DNA of 64,000 bases from Chitinophagaceae bacterium (GTDB taxonomy: Bacteria; Bacteroidota; Bacteroidia; Chitinophagales; Chitinophagaceae): positions 281,384-345,383 of the forward strand of contig JAIEMP010000005.1 of assembly GCA_019752045.1 (NCBI GenBank). The letters are read 5' to 3'. A model generated the notes under the pieces. It saw only the letters and a program-made list of their open reading frames with translations, made no database searches and had not been told where the DNA came from. Made by a program: the position numbers and the translations under genes. Below, piece by piece: positions 1-9,005 of the stretch. Positions within the stretch are counted from its first letter, which is position 1. Every line of letters starts with the position of its first letter.

Positions 1-2
1 AT

Positions 3-383
3 ACCTACTTAACCGGTATTGCCCGTAATGTAATGCTAAATGAAATAAGAAGTAAGACCCGCCGAAACGTTCGGGAAGAGCAATATGCAGCAGCAGAAAA
101 CGAAGAACCTGTTGACGAAGTTCTGCATCGCATGTTCAGTAAAGAGAACAGCACCAGATTAGCCCGGTTATTTGATGCTGTTGGCGATTCGTGTAAAAAA
201 ATACTGAAGGGGTTTTATTTCGATGATTTATCCATGCGGGAATTATTGCAGTATACAAAGTATGAAAACGAGCAGGTACTCCGAAACAAGAAAAGCAAAT
301 GCATGAAATTTTTAAAAGATCTTATCTCATCCAGTAAAGAGTTAAATGAAACCTTAAAAAGCTATCTTAAATATGTTAAGTAA
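3..383 (+). CDS. ECF-type RNA polymerase sigma factor, 5' end outside window
   Basis: The frame is open from the first bases of the window, so the gene starts upstream; the ATG at 33 is internal. The residues before it (YLTGIARNV) resemble the end of sigma region 2. The C-terminal part (LFDAVGDSCKKILKGFYFDD, then MRELLQYTKYENEQVLRNKK) reads as sigma region 4, the helix-turn-helix that contacts the -35-like element. It overlaps the next gene by 11 bp, so the two are probably co-translated. ECF sigma factors commonly sit next to a membrane partner, which fits the neighbour. The target promoters cannot be inferred. Family is fairly sure; regulon unknown. Confidence 0.8.
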   Translation, partial: TYLTGIARNVMLNEIRSKTRRNVREEQYAAAENEEPVDEVLHRMFSKENSTRLARLFDAVGDSCKKILKGFYFDDLSMRELLQYTKYENEQVLRNKKSKCMKFLKDLISSSKELNETLKSYLKYVK

Positions 384-1125
384 TACACAAACAGATAAGT
401 TATTAGACGATTGTATGAACGGCATTATTACTTCGGCGCAATTAACAGCGCAGCTTTCTGCTGACAGTAATGAAGTTGCTGATAAATTAATGAATGAGCA
501 CCTGGTTGCAGTAACAGCTGTTCAGCAATACAGTCTTTTAAAACAGGTTGAGCAAATACATCAGTTGTATGCACCTGCAAAAGCAAAAACAGTTGTTCAT
601 CCAATGTTTACATTAAAACGGGTGATGCGTATAGCCGCAGTATTTCTTTTAGCGCTCAGTACCTGGCTTTTTTATGAGTACAGCACTAATACATACAACC
701 GGCTTTATAATGATCTGTTTACGGCTTATAGTGTAAATGAAGTACGTGGTAATGAGTCAGGACAAATAAATGCCCTGGTAGATGCCTACCGTTCAGGCCA
801 ATACAGTAAATCCGCAGCGTTGTTTGCAACTGTAGAAAACCCAACCAGCCGGGATTTATTTTTTACTGCCATGAGTTATCTCAGGTTAAGCAAGCCGGCG
901 GATGCAGTGCCGCTTTTCAATAAAATTTATGCATACAATAAACTTCAGGGCGAAGGTTTATATGAAGATGAAACTGATTATTATCTGGCATTAACCTGGT
1001 TAAAGCTGAACGATAAACAAAAAGCGATTGAATTATTCGAAAAAATTAAAGCCGACAAAGAACATACATATAACAAAACCATTCCCTCTTCAGCAATTTT
1101 TAAAATTAAATGGTTCGCTCATTAA
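373..1125 (+). CDS. Single-pass membrane protein with TPR-like periplasmic part, sigma-factor partner
   Basis: 250 residues. About 80 cytoplasmic-like residues are followed by one hydrophobic segment (about residues 84-104, IAAVFLLALSTWLFYEY) and then a helical region with TPR-like pairs (AMSYLRLSKPADAVPLFNKI and ALTWLKLNDKQKAIELFEKI). That topology, and the 11-bp overlap with the upstream sigma gene, suggest an anti-sigma or signal-sensing partner. No zinc-binding anti-sigma HxxxCxxC motif is visible, so anti-sigma activity is inference from position only. The gene is convergent with the CHAT gene, whose 3' end carries a hairpin that could terminate this transcript. Confidence 0.7.
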   Translation: MLSNTQTDKLLDDCMNGIITSAQLTAQLSADSNEVADKLMNEHLVAVTAVQQYSLLKQVEQIHQLYAPAKAKTVVHPMFTLKRVMRIAAVFLLALSTWLFYEYSTNTYNRLYNDLFTAYSVNEVRGNESGQINALVDAYRSGQYSKSAALFATVENPTSRDLFFTAMSYLRLSKPADAVPLFNKIYAYNKLQGEGLYEDETDYYLALTWLKLNDKQKAIELFEKIKADKEHTYNKTIPSSAIFKIKWFAH

Positions 1126-1182
1126 AAGATGTTCACTTAAAATCTGTTCATATACATCGTATTGAAAAACCATACATCTGTT

Positions 1183-4059
1183 TTACTTCCGGTTAAAAGG
1201 CTTTATTTTAAATAAAGCCTTTTTGTATTGTATTATCAGAACAATACTAATAAAGGCTGTACCGATGAATAAAAAGAAAGAAATACCCGGTTTGTTTTTT
1301 TGAGTTTGCAGTTGCACATCACCAATATAAATAAACTGCCCCCAGTATGCCGGAGATTTAAATCTTGGATCAATTTCTTTATTCGACAGTAAATCTTTTT
1401 TTGCAAGGTAAAGGGCCTGCTCTACCGTGAATTCCTTTTTTAAATAATCATGCATCTGCTGCATAAGAAAGGCTGTCGTCTGATCATCTGCTTTCCATAA
1501 AGAGCTAACTATACCGCTGCTTCCTGCATACATAAAACCTCTGGCAAGGCTCAAAAGTCCTTCACCCTGCGATTGCATTCCGCTTCCTGTTTCACAGGCG
1601 CTTAGTATTACCAGAGGATTTTGATTAAACCGCATGGAATATAATTCGTGCAGATACAACCGGCTGCTTTCAATAACCTTTCCCTTTTGCGGATGAAACT
1701 GAATAAACGTGTTTCCGTTTAATGAGTCGTTTTCTTCTGCCTGTGCATGGGTGGCCAAATGTATAAGTGAGCAATTGCGTGCATGTTGCAGAAAATGTTC
1801 TTTGCTGGCCTCGCTGTTTTGTACAACAGTTCCCTGCAGAGATTGTATTTCTTCATTTGAGTGGATTAATGCAGGCAGAAATTGATGATTGACACGGAAT
1901 GCTGCGTCTGCAAATGGAGCAGATGCATATGTTTGCCGGTTAACAGACCGGATTTGTTTTTTTTGTAACAGTAATGTAAACGAATAGTGGTACGAAATAA
2001 TTTTTTCCTGCACCAGGTATATTCGCTCATCGGTATCGGTAATCAATGTTTCAAAAGGAATTGCATGTAATGGCCCGTCTGGTAAAATAATCCAGTGTTT
2101 TTTTTCATTAATAAAGGCCGGCAGTTCCTGTTGTATAAACCGGTGAAGCTTCGCAGATAAAGCATATCCGCTGAAACGTGTCCCTTCTTTTGGGTTGTGT
2201 AAAGCAGCCCTGTATTGAGTAAAAGATGTATTGATATCTGTTGTAACAGCTATACTAAAAACTTTTGCATCTTCCTTACCAACTGCAAGGCATATCAGTA
2301 ATGAATCAACCCATATATATTGCAATACTGCCACATCATTGTTTAATTGCTCCTGTATTTTTTTCAGGTTGGTGAGCAGTCCGGCAGAAGGATTTTGCAG
2401 AGCAGTGTATGAAGGATAGTTCTCGTATTCTTTTTGCAGACGTGACAGTTTTATCTGAAGCTCTGTAATACGCTTTTTAATCAGACTGACCTGATCATTA
2501 CTAATTGTGTTATTTAATCTGGTTGTAAACACAGCCAGTAATTGTTTCAGATCTGTTTCCTGCTGCAACAACGAATCGGGCAATAATCCACTTAATTTCA
2601 CTGCAGACTGTACCTGGTTGCGATGCAGGATATTGCCTTTGTAACTTTCTGTAATAAATAAAAAATCGTTCAGGTATTGCTGCTGTTGTTGATCATGGTA
2701 TAGTAAAACCGCATTTTGTGCTGCCTGTTTATACAGAGCTTCAGATGTTTCATTAAAGAACATGGTGGCTTCATCATTATCAAAATTACTTTTGATATAG
2801 TTTGCAGTACGAATGCTGAGTAACCGGGTTTGTAAACTGTTTTTTAACCAGCGAATGTCCTTTGTTTTGCGGTAACGTTCGTCCAGCAACATTGCTTTTT
2901 GTTCCAGCACCTGGAAAAAAGTAATGGGTGATATTACTTCTGTTTCATTGTCAGGCAGGCTTTCTGCGTGATTGCCAGAAAATGAAAAATGCAGTTCCTG
3001 AAGTGCCATATTACACCAGGTCATTGCTTCATTGGCTAAACCCTGTTGCTGTGCAAGCTGTGAACGATATAAATAGCTGGTGGATTTGTCTTTGTTTTTT
3101 CCTGAAGCAGGTAATTGTTTAAACACAGCAATTGCAGAGTCAAAAACCTGTTCTGCCTGTTGAAGCTTTCCCTGCTTTTGGAAAATGCGGCCTTTCTCAT
3201 TCAGTAGCCTTGCGTATGCAGTGGACGTTTGATACGGTACTTTTTGGAGATAGAAAAAAGCACTGTCATATTGTTGCAGATAATAAAATGTATGCCCGAT
3301 GTTTTGATACAGGCTTTCTCGTAACTGATCATACTGTAACAAAGAGCGGTACCGTTGAAGAGCTTGGTAGTAATCGCCGAGCCTTGAATAACAACCGGCG
3401 ATATTATTTTTAAAACTCACAAGCGATTCATGATAACTGTCATCTGCCGGAGAAAGACGATCGGCCGCCAGTTGAAAATAGTTAATGGCCTGCCGGTAAT
3501 TGGCGGCTTCAAAATAAATAATGCCAAGTGAGTTGTAGAGAATTGGCAAGTCAATCAGATCTGTTTTATCAGTTGCCAGCCGTGATGCATATTCAAAATA
3601 AAAACGGGCACTGTCAATTTCGCTGATGGAATATCGTGCAGAACCGAGATACAAGGCTGCCTGGTATAAATAGCCTGTATCATTTTTTTGTTTCGCCAGT
3701 TGTAAAGCTGTATGATAAAAAGGAATGGATGCAGGAAATCGTTGTTGACCCTGGTAAATATTGCCTGTTTTAATATGGCAATCAATTAAAACAGACGAAA
3801 GCGATGCATTGCTTTTTACTGCAGCAATGGTTTTTTGATAATAGACAATAGCAAGGCTATCCGTTTCAACTGTAGGATCATCCAGATTGTAATAAGCATT
3901 GGCCTCTTTATAAAACGTAGTATAATCAACAGGAAGTTGCTGCAGCCATGAGCCGGTGGGTAGCAAACAGAACAGGGAAGTGATGATGACTAAATACTTC
4001 ATTCGAATGCCAAGTAACAAAAAATCTGTCCATCGGTTGAAAAAAAATGACTTCATCAA
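1183..4059 (-). CDS. TPR-CHAT protein (caspase-like peptidase domain), exported and membrane-anchored
   Basis: 958 residues. An N-terminal hydrophobic export segment is followed by about 350 residues of TPR repeats, a helical linker, then a C-terminal CHAT domain (about residues 560-910). The predicted catalytic pair is visible: His771 in HLATHAQA and Cys822 in LSACETGSG. A transmembrane helix (about 926-943) and a basic tail end the protein. CHAT domains are caspase/separase-like cysteine peptidases; TPRs usually bind partners. The start used here overlaps the upstream lipoprotein stop as ATGA (4056-4059), supporting translational coupling. A start at Met20 (4002) would give a more standard signal peptide. 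Substrate unknown. Confidence 0.85.
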   Translation of the reverse strand: MMKSFFFNRWTDFLLLGIRMKYLVIITSLFCLLPTGSWLQQLPVDYTTFYKEANAYYNLDDPTVETDSLAIVYYQKTIAAVKSNASLSSVLIDCHIKTGNIYQGQQRFPASIPFYHTALQLAKQKNDTGYLYQAALYLGSARYSISEIDSARFYFEYASRLATDKTDLIDLPILYNSLGIIYFEAANYRQAINYFQLAADRLSPADDSYHESLVSFKNNIAGCYSRLGDYYQALQRYRSLLQYDQLRESLYQNIGHTFYYLQQYDSAFFYLQKVPYQTSTAYARLLNEKGRIFQKQGKLQQAEQVFDSAIAVFKQLPASGKNKDKSTSYLYRSQLAQQQGLANEAMTWCNMALQELHFSFSGNHAESLPDNETEVISPITFFQVLEQKAMLLDERYRKTKDIRWLKNSLQTRLLSIRTANYIKSNFDNDEATMFFNETSEALYKQAAQNAVLLYHDQQQQQYLNDFLFITESYKGNILHRNQVQSAVKLSGLLPDSLLQQETDLKQLLAVFTTRLNNTISNDQVSLIKKRITELQIKLSRLQKEYENYPSYTALQNPSAGLLTNLKKIQEQLNNDVAVLQYIWVDSLLICLAVGKEDAKVFSIAVTTDINTSFTQYRAALHNPKEGTRFSGYALSAKLHRFIQQELPAFINEKKHWIILPDGPLHAIPFETLITDTDERIYLVQEKIISYHYSFTLLLQKKQIRSVNRQTYASAPFADAAFRVNHQFLPALIHSNEEIQSLQGTVVQNSEASKEHFLQHARNCSLIHLATHAQAEENDSLNGNTFIQFHPQKGKVIESSRLYLHELYSMRFNQNPLVILSACETGSGMQSQGEGLLSLARGFMYAGSSGIVSSLWKADDQTTAFLMQQMHDYLKKEFTVEQALYLAKKDLLSNKEIDPRFKSPAYWGQFIYIGDVQLQTQKNKPGISFFLFIGTAFISIVLIIQYKKALFKIKPFNRK
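1195..1224 (+). terminator. Perfect 14-bp inverted repeat, probable terminator inside the CHAT gene's 3' end
   Basis: AAAAGGCTTTATTT and its exact complement lie almost back to back and are followed by a T-run on the plus strand. It is placed to stop the sigma/TPR transcript, yet it also encodes residues near the C-terminus of the convergent CHAT protein. Confidence 0.6.
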
Positions 4060-4955
4060 ATAGCTCCAACAATAATCAGGATAGGAGGGCGCTTTGGTTT
4101 CAGGTAACTCTGGAACTCCATAGTACCGGTGAGCCGGCCATTCACTTCTGCTGCCTGGTTGCGACGGTTATTCAGTTCATTTAACAGTTGTTGAGGAATG
4201 TCGTTCACGGTTCGGAAATAATGTATCTGCAACTGAATTTTTTGGAGTGCTTTGTTGCTCGCATCGGCCAAACGATAATACATCAGTAAATCTTTTCGTG
4301 TGCCGTTGGCTGGTGTTCCCGATCCAAACAAACCGGCCCTGAAAGATGCTTCCAGATCAATGGTTCCTGTTTTTGGGTTAACTAATAATTTATCCTGGAT
4401 AACCCCGGGAATATCATCATTACCGTCGTTATCAAGATCTGTTTCATCAAACACACAACGTTGATCTTCTTCCACATCATCATCATCATCCGGACAGGGG
4501 AGCAATAACTCCGGCCTTGCATTGTAAATAGGAAAGGCCGTATCGTAAGTATCTGGTGTTGCACCAAGATCGTAAATACCGTCAGCATAATCAATCCCTG
4601 AAATCACAAGTTTAACACTGTCAATAGCTAAGCCTTGCTGATTAACTGCAAATACTTTGTAGCGTAAACCTGATTCACTTTTACTGATATTTATACGTCC
4701 CGTAACAGAGTCAATGGAAAGTCCTCCCGGAATAGCTTTGTATACAGTTGTTTCTATTGGTCTTGAAACAACAGGTGCAAACTTATCTGCCGTAAGTTGA
4801 TGGTTGTAAAACAGGGTATCACCATAAGACAGTTTGCCCGTTTGCTGCTGTGTTGCAGGGTTACCTGCATCAGGGTTGCTGTTTATTTTTTGGCATGCGT
4901 TTATAAAATTCACCAGTACAATCAGCCATGCCGCTCTGTTTTTATACTTCAACAT
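4056..4955 (-). CDS. Lipoprotein with Ig-like domain and acidic loops, coupled to the CHAT gene
   Basis: 299 residues. Signal peptide with lipobox INAC (Cys21). The middle resembles a putative-Ig or cadherin-like beta fold (KAIPGGLSIDSVTGRINI). Two acidic stretches, CPDDDDDVEEDQ and DETDLDNDGNDDIPG, look like calcium-binding loops. The stop overlaps the CHAT start by 4 bp, so the pair forms a two-gene operon. The lipoprotein may present or sense something for the CHAT partner; this is inferred from the coupling only. The protein is not recognised as a named family. Confidence 0.7.
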   Translation of the reverse strand: MLKYKNRAAWLIVLVNFINACQKINSNPDAGNPATQQQTGKLSYGDTLFYNHQLTADKFAPVVSRPIETTVYKAIPGGLSIDSVTGRINISKSESGLRYKVFAVNQQGLAIDSVKLVISGIDYADGIYDLGATPDTYDTAFPIYNARPELLLPCPDDDDDVEEDQRCVFDETDLDNDGNDDIPGVIQDKLLVNPKTGTIDLEASFRAGLFGSGTPANGTRKDLLMYYRLADASNKALQKIQLQIHYFRTVNDIPQQLLNELNNRRNQAAEVNGRLTGTMEFQSYLKPKRPPILIIVGAI

Positions 4956-5196
4956 AAGGTTTTTAACTTGTTAGTGTTTGCTGATGTTTCAGATGTAACC
5001 ATTTTAACTGAAAAAAGTTTGATTCATCCTCATTACCGGAGGATGATGTACATGAAAACTTCCTCTTTCCTGTGTAACCCACGTTGCAAAAATCTTGCTG
5101 AAAATTGATTTTCTTATTAAATCTATTAAAATACTGTGAGCTGTGGTTACATCAACTTGTTGAACGGTTACAAACTATCACAATAAACAGAATAGC

Positions 5197-6003
5197 ATGA
5201 AACAACAATTTTTTTCTTCTGCAAAAACTCTATTGCTGTCTGCGGGTTTGTTATTTCTGGGAAATGGTTGCGAAACCCTGACGAATCAGGAACTGGTAAA
5301 TGCCGTTTCAGATAATACAGCCGGCGACACTGCGGTACAATCCGTCTCTCTTGTAATTGATGAAGAAAGTATTGACAATGGTAATAAGCCAAACAACTTT
5401 TCAGAGGTTGATGTGAACGATCAGATTGCAAGAATTGGTCAGCGACAGATACTTCAATATTTTAAAGACAATGTTGGTAAAACCATTACACTGTATACAG
5501 GTGAAGTAGGTGATGAAGGATGGCATGCACTAAAAACTATTCCGGATTCATGGAAAACTGCAGGTCCAACAGCAAACGGTACACGTAATTTTCTGTTGGC
5601 AGGTCCCGGACTTGGCAGTGGCAACGACCCTGAAAAGTATTTAGATAAAATTCCTGATGTAACACCCCTGCGTGCAACCGGATTAAAAATGCTGATTGGT
5701 AAAACCGTGTTTGCAGTAGTGTATGACAGTGATGTTTCCATCAACTATTCACCATTGAACGGCAGTTTAAAAGGCGATAATCTTGGTATTGTTGCATTTG
5801 ATGTGATAGAAGTGAAAAAACGTACCGATGGGTCAAGCGGATCATTACCTGCCGTAACTGTTCGTATTCGTGATGGCGCACAGGCAAGCGCAGCTGTATT
5901 AAAATTGTTCAGTAACGCACCTGTTCCCCGTTCTTCTTCTGAACCCTATGATATTAATCCACCTGCTTCTGCACCAGCAGCTGTATTCGTGGATGCACAG
6001 TAA
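5197..6003 (+). CDS. Hypothetical lipoprotein
   Basis: 268 residues with a clear lipoprotein signal (LFLGNGC, Cys25). The remainder is a soluble domain with beta-rich stretches near the centre (TGLKMLIGKTVFAVVYDSDV, then GIVAFDVIEVKKR) and a proline/serine-rich C-terminus. I do not recognise the family. It stands alone, transcribed divergently from the lipoprotein-CHAT pair, and is followed by a strong terminator shared with the convergent gene. Confidence 0.7.
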   Translation: MKQQFFSSAKTLLLSAGLLFLGNGCETLTNQELVNAVSDNTAGDTAVQSVSLVIDEESIDNGNKPNNFSEVDVNDQIARIGQRQILQYFKDNVGKTITLYTGEVGDEGWHALKTIPDSWKTAGPTANGTRNFLLAGPGLGSGNDPEKYLDKIPDVTPLRATGLKMLIGKTVFAVVYDSDVSINYSPLNGSLKGDNLGIVAFDVIEVKKRTDGSSGSLPAVTVRIRDGAQASAAVLKLFSNAPVPRSSSEPYDINPPASAPAAVFVDAQ

Positions 6004-6016
6004 GCTTCGTTTATAT

Positions 6017-6058
6017 CCTGAAAAAAGCCGAAAGATTTTTCTTTCGGCTTTTTTCAGG
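6017..6058. terminator. Strong bidirectional terminator
   Basis: A perfect 19-bp stem (CCTGAAAAAAGCCGAAAGA and its complement) with a TTTT loop lies between two convergent lipoprotein genes. A and T runs are built into the stem, so it can act on both strands. Confidence 0.85.
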
Positions 6059-6081
6059 ACTATTCACATCATCATTTTATT

Positions 6082-7089
6082 TTAATCGCAGTGATGATAA
6101 TTGATCCACTCGCCAATTCGTCCTGCCGCCGCCGCTGCAGCACTGTTACTGTAATTGCGCAGATTAGAAGTTGTGAGTTTAGGTAAAGTGCTGAGCCAGT
6201 TTTCAACAATGCTTACATCTGCCCATACTGTTGCTGCAGGTAATACAGTGTTGCCACTCAGTTTAATAGCGGCCACCTGTAAAAATCCTTTTTTAGTATC
6301 AGCAATACCACCTGCATTACTTGCATTCCAGATCGCTTTTCCTTCAGCCTGTGTATAATGATGCCCGCCAATGGTTACATTTCCTGCGGCGGCTGCATTT
6401 ACATCGGGCCATACTAATCCGGGCTTTGCAAACCAATAACCCTGACTTAAACTGCAACCTTCATCCGGTGCAACACATCCAAAACCGGCAAAACAAAACG
6501 AGCCACAACCCGTGTTTCCGCCAGATTTGTACCAAGCTGGAACAGCAGGATCTACCTGAAAATTCTGATTGACCGTTAAACGGTAATACGATTTTGCCGT
6601 GCCTGTTGTACCGAAATCAAATTTCAAAACCGGATTGGTAATGGAGCAACCGTTGATGTTAGGATTATTTAATGATGGATCTGGAGCAAAGCTGGGTGTA
6701 AAAGCAGTCCATGTTTGTGCATCTGCACTGTATGCACCGCTAATGACATGTTGTATGGTTGCACATTGCCCCAGTGAAATGGCCCAGTGACTTAAGTTTT
6801 GCAAGGTTCCGTTTGTTCCGTTGCCGGGGTTTGGATTGGCTACACTCCAGGTCCATGTCCAGGTGCCATTGTTATTATTTATTACTCCTTCCAGAATAAC
6901 AGTATAAGGACCGGCGCAGGAGGCACTGGCTTCTACCGGGCCGGATAACTGGTTGTTAAAGGCTGAAAGAGACTGGTCATTAGCAGCCGGTGCCAGCAAT
7001 TCTTCCTTTTTCTGATCGGGTGTTTTTTGGCAGGCTTGCCAAACAAACATTGAAAAAACAAACAACAATGAGTTTACAATGCGTGTCAT
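6082..7089 (-). CDS. Lipoprotein with C..SQGYW motif, function unknown
   Basis: 335 residues. Lipobox WQAC (Cys20). The first half is beta-rich and Asn/Gly/Thr-rich (GVINNNNGTWTWTWSVANPN), as in cell-surface domains. The second half begins with CSLSQGYWFAKPGLVWPD, similar to a 'QGYWKNHP' motif seen in many secreted bacterial proteins, and ends with a helical region. Six cysteines are clustered around residues 190-215 (TGCGSFCFAGFGC), suggesting disulfides. The role is unknown; surface location is inferred from the lipobox. Confidence 0.65.
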   Translation of the reverse strand: MTRIVNSLLFVFSMFVWQACQKTPDQKKEELLAPAANDQSLSAFNNQLSGPVEASASCAGPYTVILEGVINNNNGTWTWTWSVANPNPGNGTNGTLQNLSHWAISLGQCATIQHVISGAYSADAQTWTAFTPSFAPDPSLNNPNINGCSITNPVLKFDFGTTGTAKSYYRLTVNQNFQVDPAVPAWYKSGGNTGCGSFCFAGFGCVAPDEGCSLSQGYWFAKPGLVWPDVNAAAAGNVTIGGHHYTQAEGKAIWNASNAGGIADTKKGFLQVAAIKLSGNTVLPAATVWADVSIVENWLSTLPKLTTSNLRNYSNSAAAAAAGRIGEWINYHHCD

Positions 7090-7324
7090 AATTTTTAGAT
7101 TTGGGTATCAATAAAAGAAGACTGGATTTTGAAGAAGAGAATCAGTGGATATAGGAGGGTTCGTAAAAATACTCTTTGTAACAGCTAACTGCAAGTCTCT
7201 TGCGATATTTATTTAAACTATATTCAAAATCGGCGTAACTCTCCTTGCAGTTTTTTTAATCATAGGAATAAAAATTTAACGACTTCTTTCTGCCGTGCTA
7301 CCTGCAATCAGTTATTTTTAGAAA

Positions 7325-8062
7325 ATGAACAACATGAATACAGCAAGTGAGATAAAATTTTTGGAAGGTCCGCAAAGCAGATGGCGTGAGTTTACGTTTG
7401 CATGGAAAGTGTTTATTGAGTTTATCCGTGGTTACAGAAGTTTATCTTTTGTCGGGCCCTGTGTTACTATCTTTGGCTCTGCCCGATATGAAGAAGACCA
7501 TGAGTATTACAAACTCACGCAAAAAGTTGGTGCCGAAGTTGCCAAATTGGGTTTTACAGTTATGACAGGTGGCGGCCCCGGTTTAATGGAAGCCGCCAAT
7601 CGTGGTGCAAAAGATGTTGGCGGAAGAAGTGTTGGTTGCAACATCGTGCTGCCTTTTGAACAGAAACCAAATCCTTATCTGGACCGTTGGGTGAACATCC
7701 GTTATTTCTTTGTACGTAAAACATTACTCATTAAATATTCCTATGCATTCATCTGTATGCCGGGTGGTTTTGGTACACTGGATGAGTTGTTTGAATCCAT
7801 TACATTAATTCAAACCAAAAAGATCAAAGATTTTCCGGTGATTGTATTTGATAAAGCTTTTCATAAAGAAATGATGGATCATATTGAGCTGATGAAACAG
7901 AAAGGAACCATTTCGCCCGAAGATGATCAGTTATTTTTTGTGACCGACTCCGTTGAAGATGCCATGAAGGTATTAACAGAAAAAAGTATTAAACGGTTTG
8001 ATCTGCGGCAGGAAACGCCCAAACCATTTGCCTGGCTATTTGAACGTAGAAAAAAGGTTTAA
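7325..8062 (+). CDS. LOG-family protein (TIGR00730-like nucleotide phosphoribohydrolase)
   Basis: 245 residues with a Rossmann-like fold. The two family signatures are present: GGGPGLMEAANRGA (about residues 82-95) and PGGFGTLDE (about 145-153), which form the nucleotide-binding and catalytic sites. Characterised members cleave the N-glycosidic bond of nucleoside 5'-monophosphates (cytokinin riboside monophosphate, AMP), releasing ribose 5-phosphate. Bacterial substrates are often undefined. It is monocistronic and convergent with the transporter gene 7 bp downstream. Confidence 0.85.
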   Translation: MNNMNTASEIKFLEGPQSRWREFTFAWKVFIEFIRGYRSLSFVGPCVTIFGSARYEEDHEYYKLTQKVGAEVAKLGFTVMTGGGPGLMEAANRGAKDVGGRSVGCNIVLPFEQKPNPYLDRWVNIRYFFVRKTLLIKYSYAFICMPGGFGTLDELFESITLIQTKKIKDFPVIVFDKAFHKEMMDHIELMKQKGTISPEDDQLFFVTDSVEDAMKVLTEKSIKRFDLRQETPKPFAWLFERRKKV

Positions 8063-8069
8063 TCTGCTG

Positions 8070-8960
8070 TCAGTCTTTTTTCCTGTTTACAAAATACACA
8101 CCGGTAAAAATAAGTGCTGCAGCAATGAGTTTGTAAGGAGAGAGTTGTTCTTTAAAAAATAAAGCAGATACAATGGCGGAGAATACCGGTTGCAGGTAAA
8201 TATAGGAACCAACTGCCCCCGCACTCAAATGCTGTAAACCATACACTGTAAAATAATAAGCAAGAAAGGTAGCGCCTATCACCACAAAGATGAGTGCTGC
8301 AATATGTGAAGTGCTGAACAACTGCCAGTCTACTGCTGCAAACTCCTGCCAGCAAAAAGGGAATATCATTAGAATACCAAAACTGAACACCCAACGAATA
8401 ACATGTACAGGACTGTATTTCCGCATCAGTGGTTTTACCAACACAAAATAAAAGGCATAGGATACAGCATTGATGATAATCAGGAGATCGCCCAATAACA
8501 TATTGCTGCCAATAACGGAGTTCTCTCTTGCAAGTATCAACAATACTGCACCGCAGATGGCCAGTGAAAGACCAAGGATTTTCAGCAAGGTTACTCTCTC
8601 AGTTTTTAAAACAAAAGCCAGCAATAAAATAAATACCGGTGTAACAAGAATGAGTAAAGCTCCATGTATGGGTGTTGTTAATGTAAGTCCTTTAATGAAG
8701 AGCAGTTGATTAATGGCCACTCCGGTTAATGCACACAACAAAAAACGGGGAATATCTTTTTTATCAATACCTGCTTTTGATGGTTTGAGCGAATACAGCA
8801 TCCAGAATAAAAGAACTGCAACACTTACACGGATAAAGTTTAAACCAAAGGGTTGAATGTATGCAGGCGAAATATATTTTACTACACTGAAGTTGATTCC
8901 GAACAACAGGTTGGTGGCCAATACGGCCCAATGCGCTTTTTTTGTTTGCAGTGCAGTCAA
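8070..8960 (-). CDS. EamA/DMT-family membrane transporter
   Basis: 296 residues, almost entirely hydrophobic, with about ten transmembrane helices in two repeated halves, as expected of the drug/metabolite transporter superfamily. Conserved-looking pieces include ATNLLFGINFSVVKY at the N-terminus and AVGSYIYLQPVFSAIVSALF in the ninth helix region, a typical EamA signature with the YLQP turn. The substrate cannot be predicted. It lies 45 bp downstream of the glycosyltransferase gene on the same strand and may be co-transcribed with it. Confidence 0.85.
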   Translation of the reverse strand: MTALQTKKAHWAVLATNLLFGINFSVVKYISPAYIQPFGLNFIRVSVAVLLFWMLYSLKPSKAGIDKKDIPRFLLCALTGVAINQLLFIKGLTLTTPIHGALLILVTPVFILLLAFVLKTERVTLLKILGLSLAICGAVLLILARENSVIGSNMLLGDLLIIINAVSYAFYFVLVKPLMRKYSPVHVIRWVFSFGILMIFPFCWQEFAAVDWQLFSTSHIAALIFVVIGATFLAYYFTVYGLQHLSAGAVGSYIYLQPVFSAIVSALFFKEQLSPYKLIAAALIFTGVYFVNRKKD

Positions 8961-9005
8961 TAGTCAATGAAAGCGGCAAAGTTATCAGGAAATGAAGTAG
9001 ATCAG

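Noticed and set aside
4797..5108. 103-codon plus-strand frame over the lipoprotein start and spacer
   Set aside because: It overlaps the signal-peptide end of a better supported gene and has no plausible product.
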